From assembly GCA_014654705.1 (NCBI GenBank), contig JACVZY010000032.1, positions 1-32,332 of the forward strand: a stretch of DNA of 32,332 bases. The letters run 5' to 3'. Positions 8,006-16,078 of the stretch are shown here, piece after piece. Origin of the DNA: Ignavibacteria bacterium (GTDB lineage: Bacteria > Bacteroidota > Ignavibacteria > Kapaibacteriales > UBA4661). Under the pieces are notes generated by a model. It made no database searches. It saw only the letters and a program-made list of their open reading frames with translations, and was not told the DNA's origin. Position 1 is the first letter of the stretch. Every line of letters begins with the position of its first letter. The position numbers were made by a program, and so were the translations under genes.

Positions 8006-9559
8006 TTAAGATTGACTTGAATTTCCGGCACCAACTAAAAACCACGTCCGCATCAAGCCCTTGCCTTTCACTTCAATTTCACCGCGCTCTTCCAATATAA
8101 ATTTACCGTTCAAGAGCGCATACACTTCCGGTGATACTTGAATCTTTCCTGATTGACCGCGTGATTCCATGCGGCTTGCCGTATTGACGGTGTCTCCCCA
8201 GAGATCGTAGGCAAATTTCTTTTTGCCGATAACCCCCGCCACCACTGCTCCGGTATGAATCCCAATACGCAGTGAAAGCGGCGCGGACAGTGTTTTACTG
8301 AGCAGTTCGACAGTTGCCAGCATTTCCAGTGCCATTCGAGCCACAGCCTCGCAGTGGTCTGCACGCGCTTCCGGCAGTCCGCCTACAATCATATACGCAT
8401 CGCCGATGGTCTTGATTTTCTCTAAAGCGTACTGCTCCGAAAAAATATCAAACGCTGAAAAAATACGATTGAGCAAATCAACAATTTCCCCCGCCGGGCG
8501 CGTCGCTGACATCTGAGTGAAGCCGACAATATCAGCAAAGAGAACCGTTACGTTCTCAAAATGGTTTGCAATGTTCTCTTCGCCATTTTTCAGACGTTGA
8601 GCAATAGCACGCGGCAGGATATTGTGCAATAGCTGCTCTGATGTCTCGCGCTCACTCTCCAGTGCTTGATTCAAACGCCCCAGAATATTGCGTTCTTCTT
8701 CCAGTTCGAGCGTTTTTTCTTGGAGTGTCGTGTTCGTGATTTCTATTTCCCGTGCTTGTTCGTTGAGGAGATTAATTTGGTGGCTGATTTCTTCGTTTGC
8801 ATCTGTGAGCTGAGTGTTGAGTTCTTGCGCCTTGCGGCGCTCCTCTTCCATATATTTTGTCATCGCAAATTCGTGACGAAAACTTTGAAAAAGAATGTTC
8901 GACGAAAAAGCTGCTATTGCCAGCACTGCATAGCCATTGTAAAGGCTATCGGTGATGATGTGCGAATCGCTGCTTGTTGCCAGTACAATTGCCGTGTACA
9001 CGACTGCATTGGCGAGGGCAAGCGTAAGGGTATAACCTTTATTGGCATAGAGTCCCGCAGAAATCAATCCCACAAAAACGGCAAACGGTCCGGCAAGACT
9101 GATTTGCTCAGAACCTTGTGCCATATTGTAAAAGAGGACGTAGGTAATCACCGTATAGCAAGTACGGAAAAAATTACCCCACAAAAAAAACAACGCAATG
9201 GAAATGTTCGGGTCGTTTACCTTCAAACGCCGCCCCACCAAGTACCCGCACAGAAGCGCCAACAGAAGCGCCAGATGAATATGAACAGCCTGCGCAAGAA
9301 CATTAGGCAATAGCCCAGGTATATTGAGGACATCCACAACAAGAATAAGAGCGCCGATAATCAGCGTTCCAAATTTGGAAGCAATGACCATGCGCTCGAA
9401 ATTCTGCTTGACCATCGCATTGATGAACTCAAAGCGGTGTTCTTCAGGCACAGGAGCAATATCAATTTTCTTCACCCACGTAAGGCGGGCAAGTTCAGCT
9501 TGCTGTTTCTCGGAAATAGCATAAATGCCGGTGAGGGTAGGCAAATCTTGTTTGCTCAT
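8006..9559 (-). CDS. Membrane-bound class III adenylate/guanylate cyclase
   Basis: A 517-residue protein. About 50 polar residues are followed by five or six hydrophobic helices (roughly 60-240), a coiled coil (roughly 245-320) and a class III cyclase catalytic domain (roughly 335-505). The domain shows a metal-binding Asp in VLFADIVGFT, KTIGDAYM (substrate Lys plus second metal Asp) and YDLWGDTVNTASRMES. The Lys and the Asp in YDLWGD favour ATP over GTP, so cAMP is the likely product. The helical region resembles MASE-type integral-membrane sensors, ligand unknown. The ATG at 9559 is preferred to a TTG at 9619. A TTTG-N19-TAAATTTG promoter ends about 70 bases upstream. A cAMP receptor protein is not encoded in the window. 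Confidence 0.88.
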   Translation of the reverse strand: MSKQDLPTLTGIYAISEKQQAELARLTWVKKIDIAPVPEEHRFEFINAMVKQNFERMVIASKFGTLIIGALILVVDVLNIPGLLPNVLAQAVHIHLALLLALLCGYLVGRRLKVNDPNISIALFFLWGNFFRTCYTVITYVLFYNMAQGSEQISLAGPFAVFVGLISAGLYANKGYTLTLALANAVVYTAIVLATSSDSHIITDSLYNGYAVLAIAAFSSNILFQSFRHEFAMTKYMEEERRKAQELNTQLTDANEEISHQINLLNEQAREIEITNTTLQEKTLELEEERNILGRLNQALESERETSEQLLHNILPRAIAQRLKNGEENIANHFENVTVLFADIVGFTQMSATRPAGEIVDLLNRIFSAFDIFSEQYALEKIKTIGDAYMIVGGLPEARADHCEAVARMALEMLATVELLSKTLSAPLSLRIGIHTGAVVAGVIGKKKFAYDLWGDTVNTASRMESRGQSGKIQVSPEVYALLNGKFILEERGEIEVKGKGLMRTWFLVGAGNSSQS

Positions 9560-9635
9560 GCGTGATGCTCTACGGTTAAATAAATGGGTATCGTCCGTTT
9601 CAAAGTGTAGGGACGACAAATTGCTCTGCCGATTA

Positions 9636-9666
9636 CAAATTTAGACAGCAAACAACAAGATACAAA
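9636..9666 (-). promoter_or_regulatory. Bacteroidota-type promoter of the cyclase gene
   Basis: On the minus strand TTTG (9666-9663) is followed after exactly 19 bases by TAAATTTG (9643-9636). This is a full match to the TTTG-N19-TAnnTTTG promoter used by the primary sigma factor of Bacteroidota. The expected transcript start is near 9629, giving a leader of about 70 bases before the ATG at 9559. Confidence 0.65.
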
Positions 9667-9749
9667 TGCAAAACCAAACTACAACGGCAAAGTATCTTTC
9701 GAAAAGACGTACAATAGCGGTGCTGACCATATTCCATGGAGAAATTGAG

Positions 9750-9780
9750 TTTGCGTACACGGCTTTTTTTTGTATCTTCA
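9750..9780 (+). promoter_or_regulatory. Candidate promoter of the six-PAS histidine kinase
   Basis: TTTG at 9750-9753, a 19-base spacer, then TATCTTCA at 9773-9780 (differs from TAnnTTTG in the last two bases). It would give a long leader of about 185 bases before the ATG at 9974. The spacing is ideal but the -7 element is imperfect. Confidence 0.35.
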
Positions 9781-9798
9781 CTTTGTTGATAGTTTACT

Positions 9799-9859
9799 GG
9801 GGTACTCAACACACGTTTCGGTCGTCTCTTTGTCATTGATGGCTTTTGTAGGGGTACTC
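9799..9859 (+). repeat. Pair of GGGGTACTC direct repeats
   Basis: The nonamer GGGGTACTC occurs at 9799-9807 and again at 9851-9859, 52 bases apart, just downstream of the candidate kinase promoter. The rest of the 414-base gap 9560-9973 holds the two promoters but no gene I can support. The spacing (about five helical turns) would suit a regulator binding site, but this is speculative. Confidence 0.3.
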
Positions 9860-9973
9860 GGTTTATTTTTTCTCTGCATTTGTACCATGTAACTTTCAAC
9901 AAAACCTCTCTTTCGACCTATCGATAACGCTATTTACTGTGCTGAAAAGAAATACCGTTGAAAGGTTATCACG

Positions 9974-12900
9974 ATGAACAAGCAGACAGACCCTCAAGCC
10001 GACACTGCACTCTTACGCCAACGTGCCGAGGAAATCTTGCAAGCAAAACTTCAGAATTCTCCCCTGACAGACTCCGTTGAGGAGTTACAGCATCGCCTGC
10101 TCTCCGCAGAAAGGCGTGCGATTGAACTGGAGTTACTTCTTGAAGAAAAAAAACAACGCCACAGGCAGCAAATACAATTCCAAGCCCAACTTCTTAATGC
10201 AGTCGGGCAGGCAGTGATTGCGACGGATATTCAAGGCAATATTACCTATTGGAACCCTGCCGCAGAGACATTGTACGGTTGGAGTGCTGAGGAGGTTTTA
10301 GGGCGAAATATCGTGGAAACAACCCCATCACAAGCGACAAAAGAGCAGGCAGAAGAAATCATGCAGTGCCTCATGCGTGGGGAGTCGTGGTCGGGAGAAT
10401 TTTCGGTGCAACGCCGCGATGGTACCATTTTTCCGGCACAAGTTGTTGATACACCTATTTTTTCTGAATCCGGCACGCTCGTCGGCATTATTGGTGCCTC
10501 CTACGACATCACCGAGCGCAAGCAGGCGGAAACACAACTCTTGCACAGGAATAGAGCGCTGGCAGAATTTCACAATTATGTGCAAAGTGCTTCTATTGTC
10601 ACCAGAGCCGATAAACGAGGGAATATCACCTACGTCAACGAAAATTTCGTCGCCATCAGTGGATATAGCGCGGCAGAGCTTACCGGGCACAATCACAATA
10701 TCATCAATTCCGGCCACCACCCACGCGAGTTCTGGACGGCAATGTGGAAGAATATCTCTTCCGGTAAGCAATGGCGCGGAGAAGTAAAGAACAAAGCCAA
10801 AAATGGAACGTTTTATTGGGTGGATACTTTCATCATGCCGTTGCTGGATGAACGTGGTGAAGTTTATGAGTACCTGTCTATTCGCAACGACATCACGCTA
10901 CGCAAGGAAATGCAAGAGGAGATTTTGGCTCAGTATCGCTTCATCAAAACCATCACCGAAGCACTTCCGAGCATGACGGCATACTGGTCATCCGATTTAC
11001 GTTGCACCTTTGCTAATGCTTCCTATCTGGATTGGTTTGGCAAAACGTCTGAGGAGATGATTGGTATTGATTTGCACGATTTGCTTGGGGAAGCACTTTT
11101 CAAGAAAAATGAGCAGTACATCGTTGGCGCATTAGCCGGAGAGCGGCAACAATTTGAACGCACGTTGGTCAAAGCCAATGGTGAAGTAGGCTATACACTT
11201 GCCCAGTATATTCCCGATATTTCCGGCGGGCAGGTGCTCGGTTTCGTGGCTGTGGTCATGGACGTTACGGAGATTAAGAAAACTCAAGTGAGCCTTGCAC
11301 AGGCACAGCACTTAGCGCACATAGGCAGTTGGGAGTTACATCTGGCTACTCAAACTCTGACGTGGAGCGACGAAGAGTATCTTCTTTACGGAGAAGACAT
11401 CCATTCATACACGCCAAGTTTTGAGGGCTATCTGGGGTATTTATCCAAAGAAGAACAGGCTCGAATGAGAGCATTAGTGAAAAATTCACTTGCAGATGGG
11501 ATTGAAGGCTTTGTCGTGGAACACGAAATCACGCTCAAGAACGGCACAAAACGATTTGTGGTTGAAAATGCGGTCATCGTGTACGATGCTCAGAAACAAC
11601 CAATCCTAATGTATGGCACCACACAAGACATCACCGAAAGCAAAAAAGCCAAAGAAGCACTGGCAAGGAGCGAGCGGCGCTATCGTTCTTTTGTCGAATT
11701 GCAAAGCACCTACTTTATTCGTACGGACTTGGAGGGTTTCTACACCTACGCTAACCCTACCATGCTGAAAGACTTTAGTCCAGGTGGTGAGCCTATTATC
11801 GGCAAACACGGATTCACCCACATCATACCCGAAGACCATTCAAAAGCAAGAGACGCTTCAGAACGCTGCCTCCAAACTCCGGGCGTACCCATATCGGTAT
11901 CGTTCAGGAAACCACACGTATCGGGTCGCATTTTTTGGACGGATTGGGAGTTCATTGCCATTACCGACAGCGATGGATTGGTTTCAGAAGTTCAATGTGT
12001 TGGTCATAACATCACCAACCGAGTGCTTGCCGAACAGCTATTGTCGCAAAGTGAAGAAAAGTATCGGTCAATGGTACATAATATCGCTGATATTATCACA
12101 CTCATTAATGCTGAGGGTATTATTTTATATGAAAGTGCTTCTATTCAAAACATTTTAGGGTACGATGAACATGAACTTTTGGGTAAGCATATTTTTGAAA
12201 TTATTCATCCTGACGATATAGCAAATGTTGGGGCAAGGTTTCAGGCGGTTACAGCGAATCAAGGGAGCGGTCAAGTGGTGGAATTTCGATGCTTGAATAA
12301 GCAAGGAGAATATACATTCTTAGAGGCGCAGGGAAATAACCAGCTTGATAATCCGGCAATACAAGCAATTGTAGTGAATTCACGCGACATCACGCAGCGT
12401 AAAAAAGCCGAGCAAGTACTGGAGCAAATGAATGAAATGCTGGAACTGCGCGTAGCAGAGCGCACCGAGCAGCTGATGCTGCTTGATAAAGAAAAAAATG
12501 AGTTTCTAGGAATTATCGCCCACGATCTTAAAAATCCTCTCGCCGGTATTCGGAGTGGAGCAGAAATTATTGAGCGCTATTTTACGAAAGAAGAGGGAAT
12601 TTATCGATTCACCCAAGCAATTATCAAAAGCGTTGACCAGATGCTTGAACTTATTCAGTCATTGACTGAGGAGCATCGCATCGAAAACGGCAGTTTTACA
12701 CTCACCTTCGACGTACTGCCTCTGACGATGATAGATGAGATTGTTGCCCTTAATCAGATGCACGCAATAACAAAAAATATCACCCTCCACTACGAATGCC
12801 CCACCGAATCGGTCTTTGTGTTGGCAAACGACCTCGCGATTCGGCAGATATTAGACAATCTTATCTCCAACGCCATCAAGTATTCTCCGCCCTTCAAGCA

Positions 12901-13183
12901 AGTACATATTCGGCTTTTGCAAGCAGAGACCGTGCGGATTGAAATTCAAGACGAGGGACAAGGACTAAGCGAAATAGACAAACAAAATCTCTTCCAAAAA
13001 TTTACCCGTCTCTCGGCAAAACCGACTGCGGGTGAGAGTTCGAGCGGTCTGGGGTTGTTTATCGTAAAAAAACTGGTAGAGCTACATCACGGGAAGATCT
13101 GGTGCGAAAGCGAAGCAGACAAAGGCATACCCGGAGCAATCTTTATTGTTGAATTTCCATTACCTCCGCAGACAAGCTTCTAA
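9974..13183 (+). CDS. Six-PAS soluble hybrid-free histidine kinase
   Basis: A 1069-residue protein without membrane segments or a receiver. An N-terminal coiled coil (about 1-65) is followed by six PAS domains at roughly 70-185, 195-310, 320-435, 445-555, 570-685 and 695-815. Most end in the linker DIT(E/Q)RK or DITLRK. The kinase core follows: His850 in IIAHDLKNPLAG, N box DNLISNAIKYS, and G box SSGLGLFIVKKL (around 1025) ahead of ELHHGKIW. All catalytic boxes are intact. The first PAS (VIATDIQGNITYWNPAAETLYGWSAEEVLG) is close to the third PAS of the LytTR protein at 3131, suggesting exchange or duplication of sensor modules within this block. The gene sits 420 bases upstream of the cytochrome operon on the same strand, so control of that operon is possible but unproven. 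Its response regulator is not fused to it. Confidence 0.92.
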   Translation: MNKQTDPQADTALLRQRAEEILQAKLQNSPLTDSVEELQHRLLSAERRAIELELLLEEKKQRHRQQIQFQAQLLNAVGQAVIATDIQGNITYWNPAAETLYGWSAEEVLGRNIVETTPSQATKEQAEEIMQCLMRGESWSGEFSVQRRDGTIFPAQVVDTPIFSESGTLVGIIGASYDITERKQAETQLLHRNRALAEFHNYVQSASIVTRADKRGNITYVNENFVAISGYSAAELTGHNHNIINSGHHPREFWTAMWKNISSGKQWRGEVKNKAKNGTFYWVDTFIMPLLDERGEVYEYLSIRNDITLRKEMQEEILAQYRFIKTITEALPSMTAYWSSDLRCTFANASYLDWFGKTSEEMIGIDLHDLLGEALFKKNEQYIVGALAGERQQFERTLVKANGEVGYTLAQYIPDISGGQVLGFVAVVMDVTEIKKTQVSLAQAQHLAHIGSWELHLATQTLTWSDEEYLLYGEDIHSYTPSFEGYLGYLSKEEQARMRALVKNSLADGIEGFVVEHEITLKNGTKRFVVENAVIVYDAQKQPILMYGTTQDITESKKAKEALARSERRYRSFVELQSTYFIRTDLEGFYTYANPTMLKDFSPGGEPIIGKHGFTHIIPEDHSKARDASERCLQTPGVPISVSFRKPHVSGRIFWTDWEFIAITDSDGLVSEVQCVGHNITNRVLAEQLLSQSEEKYRSMVHNIADIITLINAEGIILYESASIQNILGYDEHELLGKHIFEIIHPDDIANVGARFQAVTANQGSGQVVEFRCLNKQGEYTFLEAQGNNQLDNPAIQAIVVNSRDITQRKKAEQVLEQMNEMLELRVAERTEQLMLLDKEKNEFLGIIAHDLKNPLAGIRSGAEIIERYFTKEEGIYRFTQAIIKSVDQMLELIQSLTEEHRIENGSFTLTFDVLPLTMIDEIVALNQMHAITKNITLHYECPTESVFVLANDLAIRQILDNLISNAIKYSPPFKQVHIRLLQAETVRIEIQDEGQGLSEIDKQNLFQKFTRLSAKPTAGESSSGLGLFIVKKLVELHHGKIWCESEADKGIPGAIFIVEFPLPPQTSF

Positions 13184-13501
13184 GGGGCGTTGAGATTTTT
13201 TTCCAAAGTATGAAAAATTTGAACTTTTGCAAATTGCAAATATAAGACGCAAGGGACTTTAATTTAATTTCGTCAATGAAAGTATTGTTTCATCAGATAT
13301 GCGGACGGAAATTTGCCATGCTGGCTGGTTACAGGTACGAGCGTTACACCGTCGGTTGAGTTATTTATTTTCTGCATTTCTCAACATCGTGTACCCGACA
13401 CCTGTTAATTTCCCAACAACCCCAGCACATACACACTTTTGCCGTTGAGTTCTTCTCTCTCAAAGTACTATTGATGTTTGGTAGGGTTTAATTGTGCGCA
13501 A
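13184..13501. other. Intergenic region between the large kinase and the cytochrome operon
   Basis: No gene is evident between 13183 and 13605. A 15-base palindrome TTTGCAA-A-TTGCAAA lies at 13226-13240, 40 bases past the kinase stop. Neither it nor the T run at 13196-13202 makes a convincing terminator. The promoter of the cytochrome operon is at the right end of the region. Confidence 0.4.
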
Positions 13502-13529
13502 TTTGCCTCAAAAAAAGAATTTATCTTTG
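13502..13529 (+). promoter_or_regulatory. Promoter of the cytochrome operon
   Basis: TATCTTTG at 13522-13529 is the best-known form of the Bacteroidota -7 element. TTTG at 13502-13505 lies 16 bases before it, slightly closer than the usual 19. The transcript would start near 13536, some 70 bases before the monoheme cytochrome ATG at 13605. Confidence 0.65.
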
Positions 13530-13604
13530 CACTTTGTCAGACTTTTTTACTAAGTTACAACCATTAGTTTAATTTCAGCTAACAAACTCTTAAAAGGTAA
13601 AATC

Positions 13605-13973
13605 ATGCGAAAAATATATGGCTTTGTACTCTTCTCTGGCTTGATATTCGCTAGCTTTGGTAGTCGGCTTTCCGCACAGAGTGGCGCAGACGGGAAAAAG
13701 ATTTTCTTGGATAATAAATGCAATGCTTGTCACTCAATCACTGCTTTGAATATTGCGGTCAAAAAGAGTGCCGATGAGGAAAAAAGCGACAAAGAGGCAC
13801 CGGATTTATCCGGAATTGGTCTTGAGCGTAATGCGGATTGGCTGACCAAATACTTGATGAAGAAAGAGTCCATTAAAGGCGAAAAGCATTTGAAAAAATT
13901 CAAGGGTAGCGAAGGCGACCTCGCAGTGCTGGCACAGTTGCTGGAAACCCTCAAAACAAAGCCCAAGAAATAA
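13605..13973 (+). CDS. Monoheme class I cytochrome c
   Basis: A 122-residue protein with a signal peptide (MRKIYGFVLFSGLIFASFG..., cleavage near SAQS) and one heme site CNACH at about residues 40-44. It has the class I pattern APDLSGIG after the heme and a C-terminal helix (EGDLAVLAQLLETL). It is probably a soluble periplasmic carrier. The position where a distal Met is expected reads KGEKHLKKFKG. The only nearby Met is in KYLMKKES, so the sixth ligand could be that Met or the His of EKHLKK. As the first gene of the multiheme operon, it may shuttle electrons between the membrane tetraheme protein and the decaheme protein or a terminal enzyme. Whether electrons flow out of or into the cell cannot be told from sequence. 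Confidence 0.9.
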   Translation: MRKIYGFVLFSGLIFASFGSRLSAQSGADGKKIFLDNKCNACHSITALNIAVKKSADEEKSDKEAPDLSGIGLERNADWLTKYLMKKESIKGEKHLKKFKGSEGDLAVLAQLLETLKTKPKK

Positions 13974-14075
13974 GTCGTGCGACCATTTGTATTTCTGCGG
14001 TGAACCTTGCAAATGCAATATGTGCCTCAAAGAGCGCTACCGCTTTTGTCCATTTTTTTCAGGGAGGTTGTTACG

Positions 14076-14720
14076 ATGAGTATGTTTTTAATTAGTGGCG
14101 TCATTGCTATTGTGATTGCAACGCTTCTTTTGCTGGAATTTAAGCCTGCCCTTGCTCAAGAGCAAGGAGGTAAAATACTCGCCTTTGCGGCTATGTTCCT
14201 TTTGCCTACTGCTGCTATGGTAATGGGGAGCGCGGAACATCTGGAGCGATCGAAGCAAACAGAATTTTGTCTGTCGTGCCACCCGATGCACGATTACGGA
14301 AGAAGTTTGCTCGTGGATGACAAAGAATTTGTTCCTGCAAATCACTTTCAGAACAAGCGTATTTCCCGTGACCAAGCCTGTTTTACCTGCCACACCGATT
14401 ACACCATGTATGGCGACTTTTCGGCAAAAATTCGCGGCGTCAAACACCTCTACGTCCAATACTTGGGCACAATACCCGACACGCTCAAGCTCTACACTCC
14501 ATACAACAACCGTGAATGTTTGCAATGCCACGGAGACGCACGTACATTTGAAGGAAACCGCCATCATAAAGAAACAGATACCACTCTTGCGGCAATGAAA
14601 GACAATCGTCTTTCGTGCCTCACAAGCGGGTGCCACGACGTGATTCACAACATCCGCGAGGTGCGCCAGATGAAAGACGACGAACTCTGGAAAGGTGGTG
14701 TCTATGCAAAAGCGCACTAA
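14076..14720 (+). CDS. NapC/NrfH-like membrane tetraheme cytochrome (quinol-cytochrome link)
   Basis: A 214-residue protein. Two hydrophobic stretches (about 3-20 and 34-52) precede a periplasmic domain with CLSCH (65-69), CFTCH (102-106), CLQCH (148-152) and a last site CLTSGCH (181-187) with four residues between the cysteines. The start of the first site, FCLSCHPM, fits NapC/NirT/NrfH proteins, where the Met two residues past the CXXCH His is an axial ligand. Those proteins take electrons from menaquinol and pass them to periplasmic cytochromes (CymA does this for MtrA in Shewanella). I chose the ATG at 14076 because AGGGAGG lies 8 bases before it. An upstream in-frame ATG at 14007 has no ribosome site. 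It overlaps the next gene by 17 bases. It is the likely quinone-pool end of the conduit, by inference. Confidence 0.85.
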   Translation: MSMFLISGVIAIVIATLLLLEFKPALAQEQGGKILAFAAMFLLPTAAMVMGSAEHLERSKQTEFCLSCHPMHDYGRSLLVDDKEFVPANHFQNKRISRDQACFTCHTDYTMYGDFSAKIRGVKHLYVQYLGTIPDTLKLYTPYNNRECLQCHGDARTFEGNRHHKETDTTLAAMKDNRLSCLTSGCHDVIHNIREVRQMKDDELWKGGVYAKAH

Positions 14721-14928
14721 ACAACGCATACGCATTGCTGCATTCCTAATAACTGTGGGAATGGTACTGGAGTTTGCCTCGCTGATGTGGATAGGACCAT
14801 CAGCATTTTTAGTATTCATTGGTGGAGGGGCATTTATCTGCGTAGGTGTTGGTTTGTACCTCTTTATGCTTTTTATAGCAGGTAGGAAACAACCGCATAA
14901 TGAAGCACCGGAAATCAGCGCTTCATAA
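14704..14928 (+). CDS. Small two-helix membrane protein of the cytochrome operon
   Basis: A 74-residue protein with a basic N-terminus (MQKRTKQRIR), two transmembrane helices (about 9-29 and 33-58, with a GGG turn region) and a polar C-terminal tail. It starts inside the end of the tetraheme gene, with AAAGGTGG about 6 bases before the ATG, so the two are translationally coupled. It has no Cys or His and so binds no heme. I do not recognise the family. Coupling suggests it assists the membrane cytochrome, as a small subunit or assembly factor, but this is inference. Confidence 0.75.
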   Translation: MQKRTKQRIRIAAFLITVGMVLEFASLMWIGPSAFLVFIGGGAFICVGVGLYLFMLFIAGRKQPHNEAPEISAS

Positions 14929-14942
14929 AAAATGCAGTAAGG

Positions 14943-14973
14943 TTGGTGCCCTCAAAACAGGTTTGTAGCTTTT
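14943..14973 (+). promoter_or_regulatory. Possible internal promoter ahead of the decaheme gene
   Basis: TTG at 14943-14945 and TAGCTTTT at 14966-14973 (seven of eight matches to TAnnTTTG) are separated by 20 bases, in the 153-base gap before the decaheme cytochrome. It would allow the mtrA/mtrB-like pair to be expressed apart from the first three genes. Weak on its own. Confidence 0.3.
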
Positions 14974-15000
14974 TCGATTCTATTTCACTACACAATTCTA

Positions 15001-15055
15001 ACCGCGTCATCAAGCAATAGTCTTGCTTGCTGCGGTAGCATTGTGTCTTTTTTTT
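15001..15055 (+). terminator. Hairpin plus T run inside the cytochrome operon (attenuator-like)
   Basis: An upper stem of 7 perfect pairs (15011-15017 with 15023-15029, 5-base loop) sits on a lower stem of 5 pairs (ACCGC 15001-15005 with GCGGT 15032-15036) across an internal loop. A run of eight or more T residues follows at about 15048-15055, although 11 bases separate stem and T run. It lies between the small membrane gene and the decaheme gene. It could act as a partial terminator setting the ratio of the two halves of the operon, or as a stabilising leader structure. Confidence 0.45.
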
Positions 15056-15081
15056 ATTTAATATCAAAGGCGGGTATTTTC

Positions 15082-16065
15082 ATGAGAAATATTGTCTTAT
15101 TGTTTTGCTTTCTGTGCATTTCTGCTACGTCGTTTGTAGCCATGAAAACGATGGAAGACGGCAAATTGGAGGCATCGGCGTTGCCCGCTCTATCGGCATT
15201 TTCAGCGCATGGCTCGACCGTAGTCGCTACTGCTGAAAGAGACACAACGGCACTCAAGCCGCTGGTTTCCTACAAACGTGAAGATTGTATGGAGTGCCAC
15301 GAGGACGAAGTTGCTTCCTTTGAACTTACCTCGCATAGTAAATCGTGGAAAGCAGGAACCGGCTGTGAAAGCTGCCACGGAGACCTTGCAGCACATTTGA
15401 AGAACCCGAACATACGCGGCACTATTGAGACCATGCGTAAGAAGTCCTCCTTTGCCTCATCTGATGCCTGCTTAACGTGCCACGAAAAAGCTGGAGAACA
15501 GCAGCATAACGCCTTGAGTGAGCACACGAGAGCTGGCGTGGCGTGCGCTTCCTGCCATACTGCGCATCCGACTGCAGAGCATAAAAAAGCAATGACCTCC
15601 AAAGGACTCAGCCCGATGCACAAAAACAATCAGTCTGAACTGTGCATGTCGTGCCACAAAGCAACAGAAGCGCAGTTCGCCCAGACGACGCACCATCGCT
15701 TGCGCGAGGGTGTCATGGAATGTACAAATTGCCACAACCCCCATGGTTCTGACCAATTCCGCCAGCTCCGCATGGATAAAACAGGGGTCTGTGTTCAATG
15801 TCACGAAGACAAACGAGGACCATTTGTATTCATGCACGGCGCTTCTCTTGGCGATGGATGTATGTCCTGCCATGAGTCGCACGGTTCGGGCGCACGGAAT
15901 ATGCTCAAAACCCGCGACCCGCGCACTCTTTGTGTGAGCTGCCATTCGCGTGAAAGTGCAGCGGGTGTACCGCACGGACGCGCCGGATTACAAGACACCG
16001 GAGACTGCACACGCTGCCATTCTGAAATTCACGGTTCTAATGTCAATCCTTATTTCACCAACTAA
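15082..16065 (+). CDS. Decaheme periplasmic c-type cytochrome, MtrA/DmsE/PioA family
   Basis: A 327-residue protein with an N-terminal signal (MRNIVLLFCFLCISATSFVA) and exactly ten CXXCH heme sites, starting at residues 69, 95, 130, 155, 188, 214, 237, 260, 284 and 309. Length, even spacing and paired repeats such as CTNCHNPHGS and CMSCHESHGS are typical of MtrA and DmsE proteins. These form a heme wire inserted into the MtrB-type barrel, carrying electrons across the outer membrane. The ATG at 15082 is chosen because the signal peptide begins there. A GTG at 15043 has no ribosome site. The porin gene follows after 13 bases, the pairing that defines these conduits. Direction of flow (metal or electrode reduction versus Fe(II) oxidation) cannot be read from the sequence. 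Confidence 0.92.
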   Translation: MRNIVLLFCFLCISATSFVAMKTMEDGKLEASALPALSAFSAHGSTVVATAERDTTALKPLVSYKREDCMECHEDEVASFELTSHSKSWKAGTGCESCHGDLAAHLKNPNIRGTIETMRKKSSFASSDACLTCHEKAGEQQHNALSEHTRAGVACASCHTAHPTAEHKKAMTSKGLSPMHKNNQSELCMSCHKATEAQFAQTTHHRLREGVMECTNCHNPHGSDQFRQLRMDKTGVCVQCHEDKRGPFVFMHGASLGDGCMSCHESHGSGARNMLKTRDPRTLCVSCHSRESAAGVPHGRAGLQDTGDCTRCHSEIHGSNVNPYFTN

Positions 16066-16078
16066 CGAAGGAAACGCC

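Noticed and set aside
8666-9313. 215-codon plus-strand frame opposite the cyclase
   Set aside because: It covers the coiled-coil and helix region of a clear cyclase gene and has no domain of its own.
14088-14819. 243-codon minus-strand frame opposite the tetraheme cytochrome
   Set aside because: It has no family pattern and runs across two well-supported plus-strand genes that have ribosome sites and heme motifs.
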